Assembly (NCBI GenBank): GCA_044841755.1
Contig: JAXOFM010000001.1
Location: forward strand, 1,178,001 to 1,242,000
Length of the DNA: 64,000 bases
Reading direction: 5' to 3'
Source: CAZAPO01 sp044841755
GTDB taxonomy: Bacteria; Bacteroidota; Bacteroidia; Flavobacteriales; Flavobacteriaceae
Position numbers and translations under genes: made by a program. Positions 25,484 through 34,852 of this stretch are shown in pieces (within the stretch, counting starts at the first letter, position 1; the number at the start of each line of letters is the position of its first letter). The notes below the pieces were generated by a model. It was not told where the DNA came from and did not search any database. It was given only the letters and a program-made list of their open reading frames with translations.

Positions 25484-25971
25484 TTAGGTGGAGGTAGAAG
25501 TGTATAATGTGCGTGAATACAAAGCCATTCGTCATTTTCTTTAACAAATATTCTGGTGGATTTACCTCTTGATGCAAATGGCTCACCATTTGTTGTTCCA
25601 TGGTCTTTCCAATAGTAAGTTATCCAAGCAACATCACCTTTAATTGTTACTATTGGTTCTTCCATTTCGGTGTGAATGTTAGCAGATGTTTCTATCCAGC
25701 TTTTAACACCTTTAACTTCAATCTCTTTACCAAGTTTTATAATTGAATCGTACTCACCAAATTGTGAAAAATCTGGATGCACGTAACTAGCGTAGGTATC
25801 AATATCTTCATTCTCAATTGCCTCCCACATTTTTATAAGTGTAGTTTTAATAGTCTCTTTTTCTTTGGAGATTTCTGTGTCGTTTATCAAAGCTGAATCG
25901 ATCTGCGAAGCTTCATTACAGGCAGAAAGAAGTGCTAAAAAAAGTAAACAAATGATGTATAGATTTTTCAT
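25480..25971 (-). CDS. NTF2/SnoaL-like lipoprotein
   Basis: A 163-residue lipoprotein with signal MKNLYIICLLFLALLSAC (Cys18). The mature part has the layout of an NTF2-like cone: a helix with TTLIKMWEAIENEDIDTYASYVHPDF, then WITYYWKDHGT, and a terminal strand with IFVKENDEWLCIHAHYT. Members serve as binding or enzymatic domains and the ligand is unknown. The start at 25971 is seven bases after the rodA stop, so it could be the last gene of the rod-shape operon. A longer frame starting at 26088 is rejected because it has no signal and overlaps rodA. Confidence 0.82.
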   Translation of the reverse strand: MKNLYIICLLFLALLSACNEASQIDSALINDTEISKEKETIKTTLIKMWEAIENEDIDTYASYVHPDFSQFGEYDSIIKLGKEIEVKGVKSWIETSANIHTEMEEPIVTIKGDVAWITYYWKDHGTTNGEPFASRGKSTRIFVKENDEWLCIHAHYTLLPPPN

Positions 25972-25978
25972 AGTAAGG

Positions 25979-27259
25979 TTACCATTCATTAATTCGGTTA
26001 GAGTCAAGCTTAATAAAAATAAACAGTAAAATGGTAAAACCCCAAAGACTAGAACCTCCATAACTAAAGAATGGAAGCGGAATACCAATTGTTGGTATCA
26101 ATCCCATAACCATTCCAACATTGATCAGAAAGTGAATGAAAAGAATTGAAGCAACACCATAACCGTAAACACGACTAAATTGTGATTTTTGTAATTCTGC
26201 TAGGTGTAGTATCCTTATGAGTAGTAGGACAAACAAAATAACCACCGTACTACTGCCTAAAAATCCCCATTCTTCGCCTACTGTACTGAAAATATAATCG
26301 GTATGTTGTTCTGGAACAAACTTTCCAATAGTTCTTGTTCCTTCTAAAAAGCCTTTTCCAGTCAATCCACCAGCACTAATGGCCTTTTCGCTTTCATTAA
26401 GATTATACAAAATGGTTTGCTTCATCTGCTCAAGCTTCTCAGGATCTTTTTCTAATCGTAACCAAAGACTAATTCTGTCCTGTTGATGAGGTTGTAAAAT
26501 GCTCTTATAAAAAAACTGAACGCCAAAAGAAAAAATGACACAAACAAGTGTTAATATAATTGGTTGTAATAAAGACTTCTTTCTTTTTTTAAACGTAAAG
26601 TGATGGACAAAAACAATTAAAGTAACTGCAATCGCTGTTACCAGTACTGAGAATTTCAGAGTTAATACGGCAACTATTAAAATAGCAAGACCAATGAAAA
26701 GATACACCTGAGGAATACCTTCTCTATAAAAAACAAAGAAGAAGGCAGCATATACTATAGTACTTCCAGCATCATTTTGTAAAACAATAAGAATGGCAGG
26801 AATTATAATAATTAATACCGCCTTTATTTGATCTTGTAAGTCTTTGATGTTGGTTTGTAAGTCGCTTATATATTTTGCTACAGCTAATGCAGTCGCTGCT
26901 TTTGCGAATTCACTTGGTTGTAAAGTCATTCCTCCAAACGCATACCATGATGTGGCGCCATTTACATTCTTTCCGAAAAGGAATAGACCAAGAAGGGAAA
27001 GAAGTGAAGCAAAGTAGATAATACTAGCAAATCGCTCATAGAATTTAGCTTCAATTGATAAGATGAGTATGATAAGAACAAAGGTGAGTCCAATGAAGAC
27101 TAATTGTTTGCCGTATGGCTGACTCATATCGAGATAGCTGGTTACTTCTCCTGATAAGGAAGCCGAAAAAATGTTCACCCAGCCAAATCCAACTAAAAGC
27201 AGAAACAGGATAATGGTTATCCAATCAATCTTGAAGTTTCTAGTTCGATGTAGGCTCAT
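25979..27259 (-). CDS. rodA: Rod-shape peptidoglycan polymerase RodA
   Basis: RodA is the SEDS-family glycosyltransferase that polymerises lipid II in lateral wall growth. The protein of 426 residues has about ten membrane segments, the conserved GKGFLEGTR..KFVPEQHTDYIFS.GEEWGFLG pattern near residue 300 and PFFSYGGSS near 400. Its start shares one base with the stop of the PBP2 gene, the cognate transpeptidase, consistent with co-assembly in the elongasome. Confidence 0.95.
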   Translation of the reverse strand: MSLHRTRNFKIDWITIILFLLLVGFGWVNIFSASLSGEVTSYLDMSQPYGKQLVFIGLTFVLIILILSIEAKFYERFASIIYFASLLSLLGLFLFGKNVNGATSWYAFGGMTLQPSEFAKAATALAVAKYISDLQTNIKDLQDQIKAVLIIIIPAILIVLQNDAGSTIVYAAFFFVFYREGIPQVYLFIGLAILIVAVLTLKFSVLVTAIAVTLIVFVHHFTFKKRKKSLLQPIILTLVCVIFSFGVQFFYKSILQPHQQDRISLWLRLEKDPEKLEQMKQTILYNLNESEKAISAGGLTGKGFLEGTRTIGKFVPEQHTDYIFSTVGEEWGFLGSSTVVILFVLLLIRILHLAELQKSQFSRVYGYGVASILFIHFLINVGMVMGLIPTIGIPLPFFSYGGSSLWGFTILLFIFIKLDSNRINEW

Positions 27260-29196
27260 TATTTGTCAGTTGGTTCTATCTTGGTTGCTTTGATACGTTC
27301 GTAATCCTCAACAGTCATCATTCGAGTTCTTGCATTAATTTCAAATGGTTGATCTAAAAATGGCTTTTCATATTCATGCTCTAAAGTGTAGTTCATTACC
27401 CAATTTTCAAGATCTGTTCTTGTGATTTCTTTATTGATGTATTTTTCAATCATTAAGCTGGCTATTCTTCCAGCAAAACGTGCTCCATAATATCCGTTCT
27501 CCACTAAAATTGCTAATGCTATTTTAGGATCTTCTTTTGGAGCAAAAGCAACAAAAATAGAATGATCTGTTAGCTGTTTACGTTCACCATTGACAATTCT
27601 AAAATTCTCTGCAGTTCCTGTTTTTCCGCAAATTTCAATTTCAGGAACATTTAAAAACCATGCGGTTCCTTGTTTTGGAACGCTATACACATCATGCATT
27701 CCTTCTATAACAGGTTCAAAGTGCTGTTTGTCAATAGATGTTTCGTGTCTTGTAGTGTATCTTGAAGGAATGGTGTCACCTTCAATTTCCTTAATTATAT
27801 GCGGTTTGTAATAATAACCTCTATTAGCTATGGCAGCTGTCATATTAGCTAGCTGAATTGGCGTAACTAATATTTCACCTTGTCCTATGGAGTTTGAAAT
27901 GATCGTAGTTGCTCCCCATCGAAAATCAGGATACCATTTATCATAATATGCACCGTCTGGAATATTTCCAGGTTGCCCAACCGAAAGATCATAACCAAGA
28001 TAATTACCAAGACCAAAGCTTTTGATATGGTTGCTCCAAACATTCATGGCTTCTCCAGCATCATCATATTTTTCAATGGTTTTTCTAAAGGCATTTGCAA
28101 AGTAAGAGTTACAAGATTTTGAAATTCCGTTGTTCAATACTCTAGTTCCTGCTCCACAATGGCAACCCATTGGTCTTCTTCCTCCATAATTATAAGCACC
28201 TGTGCATCTCACCGAAGTACGTTCGTTAATAACTCCTTCTTGCAAAGCAGTTAAAGCGATGAGTGCTTTAAAAGGTGAACCAGGTTCGTGCATTCGCTGC
28301 AAACCTTTATCAATAAGTGGGAAGTGAATGGTGTCTCTGTAAAGCTTAGTATAGTTTCTAGATCGTTCTCTTCCAACAAGTAAATTTGGATTATATGACG
28401 GAGCAGAAACAAGACTTAAAATCTCACCAGTTTTAGGTTCTATAGCTACAATACCACCAACTTTATTTTGCATTAAATATTCTCCATATTCTTGCAGCTC
28501 TGCATCGATAGTAATGGTGATATCTTTTCCAGGAATTGGAATTGTGTCTTTGGTTCCTTCTTGATAAGGACCAATGTCTCTATTAAAACGGTCCTTTTGA
28601 ATAAACTTTACACCTTTAACACCTCTAAGTTGGTCTTCGTAGGAGATCTCAATACCTTGTTTTCCTTTGATATCACCCATTCGGTAGTAACCATCAGTAT
28701 TAATCTCTGATTGGGTTACTTCAGCTGTATACCCTAAAACATTTGCTCCAATTGATGTTTGATAATCTCTTAGAGAACGTTTTTGAATATAAAAACCTTC
28801 AAATTTTCGCATCTTTTCAGAAAGTACTGCATAATCTTCTTTTGAAAGATGTATAAGGAAAGGGGAAGGAAGTCTTGGAGAATATCGATAGGCTCTTTCG
28901 TATCGTTTTATGAAATCTTCTTTCTCAATTTTTAGCAGTGAACAGAACTCTAAAGTGTCTAATGGTTGCACTTCACGAGGAATGACCATGACATCATAAG
29001 ACGGTTGATTTGCAACTAAGAGTTTTCCGTTTCTATCATATACATAACCACGTTTTGGATAGGTGAAAACAGTTCTAATAGCATTATCTTCATAAATGTT
29101 GTAAGAAGTATTAGAATACACTTGCAAATAGAAAAGTCTTGCCACAAAAGTGATTCCTACTAGAACAACTATCGAAACGAGTAAAAGTTTTCTCAT
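27259..29196 (-). CDS. mrdA: Penicillin-binding protein 2
   Basis: The class B transpeptidase that crosslinks peptidoglycan with RodA. The 645-residue protein has one N-terminal membrane segment (LLVSIVVLVGITFVARLFYL), a dimerisation domain, and the transpeptidase domain with SPFK (active serine), SCN and KTGT motifs in the order expected. It overlaps mreD by four bases and rodA by one base. The gene order mreB-mreC-mreD-mrdA-rodA is the standard elongation operon. Confidence 0.95.
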   Translation of the reverse strand: MRKLLLVSIVVLVGITFVARLFYLQVYSNTSYNIYEDNAIRTVFTYPKRGYVYDRNGKLLVANQPSYDVMVIPREVQPLDTLEFCSLLKIEKEDFIKRYERAYRYSPRLPSPFLIHLSKEDYAVLSEKMRKFEGFYIQKRSLRDYQTSIGANVLGYTAEVTQSEINTDGYYRMGDIKGKQGIEISYEDQLRGVKGVKFIQKDRFNRDIGPYQEGTKDTIPIPGKDITITIDAELQEYGEYLMQNKVGGIVAIEPKTGEILSLVSAPSYNPNLLVGRERSRNYTKLYRDTIHFPLIDKGLQRMHEPGSPFKALIALTALQEGVINERTSVRCTGAYNYGGRRPMGCHCGAGTRVLNNGISKSCNSYFANAFRKTIEKYDDAGEAMNVWSNHIKSFGLGNYLGYDLSVGQPGNIPDGAYYDKWYPDFRWGATTIISNSIGQGEILVTPIQLANMTAAIANRGYYYKPHIIKEIEGDTIPSRYTTRHETSIDKQHFEPVIEGMHDVYSVPKQGTAWFLNVPEIEICGKTGTAENFRIVNGERKQLTDHSIFVAFAPKEDPKIALAILVENGYYGARFAGRIASLMIEKYINKEITRTDLENWVMNYTLEHEYEKPFLDQPFEINARTRMMTVEDYERIKATKIEPTDK

Positions 29197-29699
29197 CTAG
29201 ATCGCCTGTTAAATAATATGGTTATTAAAAGACAAAGTATCAATGTAAAGATACTTGAGAATAACGACTTTTTCAGTATTAAAAGTACTTTAGAACTGTT
29301 AAAAATCTCAAGTGTAAAAAGAACTAAATGATGTATAAATATCAAGATGGTTAAGTAGGTGAGTCTTTGTCCAAAATCAGTAGTGCCAAACTTTATAGTT
29401 TGATGTTCGTAGATAGCTCCAAATGAGAATTTCAAAACTACAGGACGTATATATGCAATCAACACACTTGCCCCAGCATGCATGCCTCCAGAATCAGAAA
29501 AAAGATCAACGCTTAATCCTAAAAAGAAAGCTAAAGTAATTAGCAACAAGCGGTCATTCTTTATAGGGTACAATGCAATAAACAAAATATAGATATATGG
29601 ATTAATATACCCGAAGAAATTAATATGATTCAATATCAAAACCTGTACTAAGACAAGCACAATAAAACGAACAATATTTAGAGTAACGCTATTGTTCAT
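29193..29699 (-). CDS. mreD: Rod-shape-determining protein MreD
   Basis: A 168-residue inner-membrane protein with five or so hydrophobic segments and the family-typical LGLSVDLFSDSGGMHAGASVLIAYIRP region near residue 60. MreD links the MreC/PBP2 module to MreB. It overlaps mreC by 11 bases and PBP2 by four. Sequence is weakly conserved in this family, so the call rests on topology plus position. Confidence 0.9.
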   Translation of the reverse strand: MNNSVTLNIVRFIVLVLVQVLILNHINFFGYINPYIYILFIALYPIKNDRLLLITLAFFLGLSVDLFSDSGGMHAGASVLIAYIRPVVLKFSFGAIYEHQTIKFGTTDFGQRLTYLTILIFIHHLVLFTLEIFNSSKVLLILKKSLFSSIFTLILCLLITILFNRRSR

Positions 29700-30507
29700 C
29701 TGGATTGTTTAGTTTTGAAATCTCCTCTGCATCTAAATTTTCTATAATATATACATGACCAATGCTTGTCATATCATTGAACAATGCAACATCTATTTCA
29801 AAATAGTTTTCAGTTTCATCTTCCTTAAAAGAAGTAATGGTGCCAATAGGAATACCTTTAGGAAAAATAGTTGATAGACCTCCTGTAATTATTGTATCAC
29901 CAACCATTACCGGTGCTTGTTTTGGTAAATCTGTAAGCTGAGCAATGTAAGGTGAACTTCCATTCCAACTTAAGGTGCCAAAGTGATCAGTTTTCTTCAA
30001 TTGTGCATTAACTCGAATATTTGAATTTAAAATAGACATTACACGTGCATACTTGTTTGAAACGTTGTCAATTATTCCAACAATTCCTTGAGAGGTAATT
30101 ACTCCCATATCCTGTTTAATGTTGTCCCTAGTTCCTTTGTTGATTGTTAGGTAATTATTGGTGTTAGAATAACTGTTCTTATAAACCCGAGCAGCTTTAA
30201 AGTTAAATTGATCTTGAAGAACACCTTGGTAGTTCACTATTAAAGTGTCTTTATTAGCGTTGTAGAGAATTGATTTTAATCGGTTGTTTTCTTGTTGTAA
30301 CAATTCATTTTCCTTCTTCAAACCAAAATAACCACTAATGTTGTTAACTGATTCATAAACGCCTCCAGTTAAAAAGTTAGCAGAATTTATAAACTTACTT
30401 TTATGATAAGAGTGTGACTGAAATGTCAAAAACAATGATATAGAAAAGAGCAACAAGAACAAAAGAAAGGTTTTGTTCCTTATAATAAAATTGATTATTT
30501 GTTGCAT
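29689..30507 (-). CDS. mreC: Rod-shape-determining protein MreC
   Basis: MreC has a membrane anchor (about residues 10-28), a coiled coil (LKKENELLQQENNRLKSIL at about 65-83) and a double-beta-barrel periplasmic domain with LTINKGTRDNIKQDMGVIT and VGDTIITGGLSTIFPKGIPIG. The protein of 272 residues is of normal length. It scaffolds PBP2 and RodA in the periplasm. The gene starts 10 bases after mreB. Confidence 0.95.
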   Translation of the reverse strand: MQQIINFIIRNKTFLLFLLLFSISLFLTFQSHSYHKSKFINSANFLTGGVYESVNNISGYFGLKKENELLQQENNRLKSILYNANKDTLIVNYQGVLQDQFNFKAARVYKNSYSNTNNYLTINKGTRDNIKQDMGVITSQGIVGIIDNVSNKYARVMSILNSNIRVNAQLKKTDHFGTLSWNGSSPYIAQLTDLPKQAPVMVGDTIITGGLSTIFPKGIPIGTITSFKEDETENYFEIDVALFNDMTSIGHVYIIENLDAEEISKLNNPDEQ

Positions 30508-30517
30508 GAGTTATCCT

Positions 30518-31546
30518 CTATTTGATCAACACGCTTTTATACTTCGGAAGGTTTTTAAGTACAATTCCTGTACCTCGTACAACAGCTCTTAACGGATCTT
30601 CAGCAATGTAAACAGGAAGATCAGTTTTTTGAGATAAACGCTTGTCTAAACCACGAAGCATCGATCCACCACCTGCTAGATAAATTCCCGTATTGTAAAT
30701 ATCAGCAGCTAATTCTGGTGGAGTTTGAGATAAGGTTTCCATCACCGAATCTTCAACACGCAAAATAGACTTGTCTAGTGCTTTAGCAATTTCACGATAC
30801 GAGATTTGTACTTGTTTAGGTTTTCCTGTCAATAGATCTCTACCTTGAACGCTCATTTCGTCTGGTGGTAATTCAAGATCTTCAGTTGCAGCACCAATCT
30901 GTATTTTAATTTTCTCAGCGGTTCTGTCTCCAACATACAAGTTATGTTGTGTGCGCATGTAGTAAATGATATCATTAGTAAATACATCACCAGCTACTTT
31001 TACCGATTTATCACATACAATTCCTCCTAATGCAATGACAGCAATTTCTGTAGTACCACCACCTATATCAACAATCATATTTCCTTTAGGTTGCATGATG
31101 TCAACTCCAATACCAATAGCTGCTGCCATTGGTTCATGAATTAAGTATACTTCTTTACCATTCACTCTTTCAGCAGATTCTTTTACTGCACGCATCTCAA
31201 CCTCTGTTATCCCTGACGGAATACAAATTACCATTCTCAGTGCAGGAGCAAATAACTTCTTTTTAAGTGCAGGAATGTTTTTGATAAACATACTTATCAT
31301 TTGCTCACTGGCATCAAAATCGGCAATTACACCATCTTTTAATGGTCTAATGGTCTTGATGTTTTCATGAGTTTTCCCTTGCATTAAAGCTGCCTCTTTT
31401 CCAACTGCAATTATCTTTCCAGATATTCGGTCTCTAGCAACTATTGAAGGGCTGTCAACAACAACTTTGTCGTTGTGTATAATAAGTGTGTTTGCGGTTC
31501 CTAAGTCTATAGCAATTTCTTCGGTTAAGAAATCAAAAAATCCCAT
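30518..31546 (-). CDS. mreB: Rod-shape-determining actin homologue MreB
   Basis: The cytoplasmic filament that orients lateral wall synthesis. The 342-residue protein has phosphate-binding loop DLGTANTLI at about 14-22, VDIGGGTTEIAV near 164 and LAGGGSMLRGLD near 290. It is the first gene of the elongation operon, in a 123-base gap after purH in which no complete promoter was identified. Confidence 0.97.
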   Translation of the reverse strand: MGFFDFLTEEIAIDLGTANTLIIHNDKVVVDSPSIVARDRISGKIIAVGKEAALMQGKTHENIKTIRPLKDGVIADFDASEQMISMFIKNIPALKKKLFAPALRMVICIPSGITEVEMRAVKESAERVNGKEVYLIHEPMAAAIGIGVDIMQPKGNMIVDIGGGTTEIAVIALGGIVCDKSVKVAGDVFTNDIIYYMRTQHNLYVGDRTAEKIKIQIGAATEDLELPPDEMSVQGRDLLTGKPKQVQISYREIAKALDKSILRVEDSVMETLSQTPPELAADIYNTGIYLAGGGSMLRGLDKRLSQKTDLPVYIAEDPLRAVVRGTGIVLKNLPKYKSVLIK

Positions 31547-31669
31547 GTGCGATTATAAATTATTTGAGGTTGTTTGTACAAAAAATCGAATAACTGTAAA
31601 TGTAATAAAATATACGTTACGATTGGGAAAACAGACTTTGAAATAAACGACTTTATTTTCGGCCAATTT

Positions 31670-33202
31670 CTAGTGCTTAAAATGACGTGTTCCAGTCATC
31701 ACCATGGCCATATTTTGCGCATTGCAATAGTCAATACTTAATTGGTCTTTAATGGAACCTCCAGGTTGAATTACAGCAGTTATTCCAGCCTTTTTTGCTA
31801 TCTCGACGCAGTCAGGGAATGGGAAGAACGCATCACTAGCCATAACTGCTCCATTTAGATCAAATTCGAACGATTGTGCTTTGTGAATTGCTTGATTCAA
31901 TGCGTCTACTCGACTTGTTTGTCCTGTACCACTTGCACAAAGTTGTTTGTTCTTTGCAAGAACGATAGTGTTTGATTTTGTGTGCTTACAGATCTTAGAA
32001 GCAAATAATAAGTCTTCTAACTCACCATCAGTTGGAGTATTATTAGTAGCATTTGATAACATGTCTTTAGAATCACTAACGTTATCTTTATCCTGAACTA
32101 AAACACCATTCAAACAAGTTCTAACATTAGTTTGAGGTAAGTCAATATCGTTTTGAACCAACAAGATTCTATTCTTTTTGCCTTTTAAAATTTCTTCTGC
32201 TTCAGCATTAAATGAAGGTGCGATAACTACCTCACAGAACAGTTTGTGAATTTCTTCAGCAGTAGCTTTGTCAATTTCAGTATTGCTGATCAATATTCCA
32301 CCAAAAGCTGAAACAGGATCACCAGCTAAAGCGTCTACATATGCTTGGTGAACTGTGTCTCTTTGTGCTAAACCACAAGCGTTGTTATGTTTTAGAATGG
32401 CAAAGGTTGGCGCTTCTCCTTTAAATTCGTTCATCAAGTTTACAGCAGCATCAACGTCCAATAAATTGTTATAGCTTAATTCCTTTCCATGAAGTTTTGT
32501 GAACATTGCATCAAAATCTCCATAGAAAAACCCTTTTTGGTGAGGATTTTCTCCATAACGCAACACCTTACCTTGAGTTTCGCTGATCTTTAGAACTGTT
32601 TCTTCTTGATTTTGGTTGAAGTAGTTGAAGATTGCACTATCATAGTGAGAAGAAATATTAAACGAACGTGTTGCAAAACGTTTTCTATCTTCTTCTGAAA
32701 GCTCACCGTTCTTTTCAGTGATCAACTCTAAAAAGTCTGCGTAATCATTAACCGAAGACACACAAACAACGTCTTTATAATTTTTTGCTGCAGCACGAAT
32801 TAGAGAAATACCACCTATATCAATTTTTTCAATGATATCCTGATTGCTCGCTCCTGAAGCTACAGTTTTTTCAAAAGGATATAAGTCAACAATTACTGCG
32901 TCAATTTGAGGAATCTCGTAGGTCACTAATTCAGCAACGTCTTGAGCATTATCCTGACGATTTAAAATACCACCAAATATCTTTGGGTGTAGGGTTTTTA
33001 CACGACCTCCAAGAATTGAAGGATACGAAGTAATATCTTCTGCAGGAACTACATTTATACCTAGATCATTAATGAATTTTTGTGTTCCACCAGTAGAATA
33101 AATGGTTACACCTTGTTCGTCTAATTTCTTTACAATTGGTGCTAAACCATCTTTACTGAAAACCGAAATTAAGGCTGATTTTATCGTCTTATTATTGCTC
33201 AT
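31670..33202 (-). CDS. purH: Bifunctional AICAR transformylase/IMP cyclohydrolase
   Basis: PurH performs the last two steps of IMP synthesis. With the ATG at 33202 it has 510 residues: a methylglyoxal-synthase-like cyclohydrolase domain (about 1-195, ALISVFSKDG then GGRVKTLHPK) and the transformylase domain with KHNNACGLA near 270. The upstream ATG at 33238 is rejected because a TACTTTTG -7 element at 33227-33234 (minus strand) would lie within the coding part. Confidence 0.96.
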   Translation of the reverse strand: MSNNKTIKSALISVFSKDGLAPIVKKLDEQGVTIYSTGGTQKFINDLGINVVPAEDITSYPSILGGRVKTLHPKIFGGILNRQDNAQDVAELVTYEIPQIDAVIVDLYPFEKTVASGASNQDIIEKIDIGGISLIRAAAKNYKDVVCVSSVNDYADFLELITEKNGELSEEDRKRFATRSFNISSHYDSAIFNYFNQNQEETVLKISETQGKVLRYGENPHQKGFFYGDFDAMFTKLHGKELSYNNLLDVDAAVNLMNEFKGEAPTFAILKHNNACGLAQRDTVHQAYVDALAGDPVSAFGGILISNTEIDKATAEEIHKLFCEVVIAPSFNAEAEEILKGKKNRILLVQNDIDLPQTNVRTCLNGVLVQDKDNVSDSKDMLSNATNNTPTDGELEDLLFASKICKHTKSNTIVLAKNKQLCASGTGQTSRVDALNQAIHKAQSFEFDLNGAVMASDAFFPFPDCVEIAKKAGITAVIQPGGSIKDQLSIDYCNAQNMAMVMTGTRHFKH

Positions 33203-33313
33203 GTTGTTGTGTTGTTTGTTAAAGCGCAAAAGTAGCAATTAATGTCAAAAATTGAAGCTATAAAAAGACGAAAAAAAGAAGATTTTTTAACGAAATAAGA
33301 GAGTTATTAACAT

Positions 33314-33769
33314 CTACAAAATTCCAGCAACTTTACTACAAACAAATTCCAGAAAGCGTTCGTCAGTTTCAGTAAAAGGATCAATGGTTTTTGAGTCAAT
33401 ATCTATTTGTCCAATGTTTTCACCATTTACAAAAATTGGTATCACAATTTCAGATTTTACAGTGATACTACAAGCAATATAATTGTCTTGAGCCTTTACA
33501 TCAGGAACCACAAAATTCTCATTACTTACAGCAACTTGACCACAAATGCCTTTTCCAAATGGGATAATGGTGTGGTCTGTTGGCTCGCCTACGTATGGAC
33601 CTAGTTTTAACTCTTCTTTATCACCATTTCTAAAATAAAACCCAACCCAATCATAGTGATCTACATTGGCTTCCAGAAGCTTGCAAATGTCATACAACCG
33701 ATTTTCAACAGTTTCATTGTTGTTTGAAACTATTTCAACTACATTTGGTTCAAGAGATTTTAAATCCAT
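33314..33769 (-). CDS. GAF-domain protein, free Met-R-sulfoxide reductase-like
   Basis: A 151-residue stand-alone GAF domain close to the fRMsr family that reduces free methionine-(R)-sulfoxide (DWVGFYF, LGPYVGEP, PFGKGICG, SEIVIPI). The resolving and catalytic cysteines expected are Cys76 and Cys100, spaced 24 apart as in the E. coli enzyme, but the third cysteine is His66. Catalysis is therefore plausible but not guaranteed. It is monocistronic, downstream of purH in opposite orientation order, and divergent from xrtF. Confidence 0.85.
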   Translation of the reverse strand: MDLKSLEPNVVEIVSNNNETVENRLYDICKLLEANVDHYDWVGFYFRNGDKEELKLGPYVGEPTDHTIIPFGKGICGQVAVSNENFVVPDVKAQDNYIACSITVKSEIVIPIFVNGENIGQIDIDSKTIDPFTETDERFLEFVCSKVAGIL

Positions 33770-33809
33770 TCGATAAAAATTTTTGTAAAAGTATTTAAAT
33801 CAAGCCAAT

Positions 33810-34361
33810 TTGAAAACGCTTTTTGCTAAATATAAGTCGGTAATAAAATTTATACTTACGTTTTTGTTAGTATATGCAGTTTTATCGGTTTCGTATAAGT
33901 TTTATCTTGACTTTTCTAAAGGTTCAAAATACTACCCAGATTATGTTACCAATCTTACCGCTTTACAAAGTGAATCACTTTTGGAGACAGTTGGTTATGA
34001 AGCGAGAACCGAACCACATCCTGACGAAGCTTCCATGAAACTTATTATTAACAATAAATATGTTGCTCGTGTAATTGAAGGCTGCAATTCATTAAGTGTT
34101 ATAATTCTATTTATATCATTTATTGTTGCGTTTTCTGAACGATGGAAACCAACATTGTTATATTTATTGGCTGGAAGTGTTTTGATCTATGTGGTAAATT
34201 TAATTCGAATAGTTATTCTTTCAATTGGGTTATATCATTACCCTTGGCGAAGGGAAATACTACATACAGTTATATTTCCATTGATCATCTATGGGATGGT
34301 ATTTTTGCTATGGATGTTTTGGGTGAATAGGTATGCACGATTAAAGAAACAGAATGGGTAA
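33810..34361 (+). CDS. xrtF: Exosortase family protein XrtF
   Basis: An eight-segment-type membrane transpeptidase related to archaeosortase and exosortase, of the XrtF type restricted to Flavobacteriia. It has 183 residues. The catalytic residues are visible: Cys92 in EGCNSLS, Arg133 in NLIRIVILS and His152 in ILHTVIFPL. The only start is TTG at 33810; an in-frame TAA at 33786 lies before it and no ATG comes between. Exosortases cleave a C-terminal sorting signal and anchor the protein. The next gene overlaps by 8 bases and is its known partner. No protein in the window ends with a recognisable sorting tail. Confidence 0.92.
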   Translation: MKTLFAKYKSVIKFILTFLLVYAVLSVSYKFYLDFSKGSKYYPDYVTNLTALQSESLLETVGYEARTEPHPDEASMKLIINNKYVARVIEGCNSLSVIILFISFIVAFSERWKPTLLYLLAGSVLIYVVNLIRIVILSIGLYHYPWRREILHTVIFPLIIYGMVFLLWMFWVNRYARLKKQNG

Positions 34362-34782
34362 ATGGTCAAAATATATATTACTTTTTGTGCTTTTCTTGCT
34401 GCTAGTGTTAATACGCTATTTTGAAGATTATTTCTTCTACGATCCCTATTTACAATTCTTCCAAAATGACTATTTGTATATTGATTCTCCTAGGCGAGAA
34501 ACTTTGAAGTTAACTCTTTTTACAAGTCTAAGGTTTGGGTTGAATTCCATAATTTCCCTAGCTGTACTTTATGTTATTTTTAAGAGTAAAAGCATGCTGA
34601 AGTTTGCTGTGTTTATTTACACCACCGCTTATATTTTTTTGCTGGCAGCCTTTTTGTACTTTGTGATAAACCCACGTCAAGAAGACTATTATTTATTCTT
34701 TAATATTCGAAGGTTTTTAATTCAGCCAATTATTTTAATAGTCTTATTACCAGCTTTTTATTATCATAAACTTCAACGGTAA
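34354..34782 (+). CDS. Exosortase F system-associated membrane protein
   Basis: A protein of 142 residues with about four hydrophobic segments and the family pattern RYFEDYFFYDPYLQFF near residue 22 and FFNIRRFLIQP near 116. It overlaps xrtF by 8 bases, as the partner gene does in other Flavobacteriia. The family is known only by this association; its role in substrate recognition or anchoring has not been shown. Confidence 0.9.
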   Translation: MGKWSKYILLFVLFLLLVLIRYFEDYFFYDPYLQFFQNDYLYIDSPRRETLKLTLFTSLRFGLNSIISLAVLYVIFKSKSMLKFAVFIYTTAYIFLLAAFLYFVINPRQEDYYLFFNIRRFLIQPIILIVLLPAFYYHKLQR

Positions 34783-34852
34783 GGTGTTAATCATTTTATA
34801 AAAAAGGAGAGATAAATTTCATTTTTAGTAATTTTGCATAGTGATTAAACAA

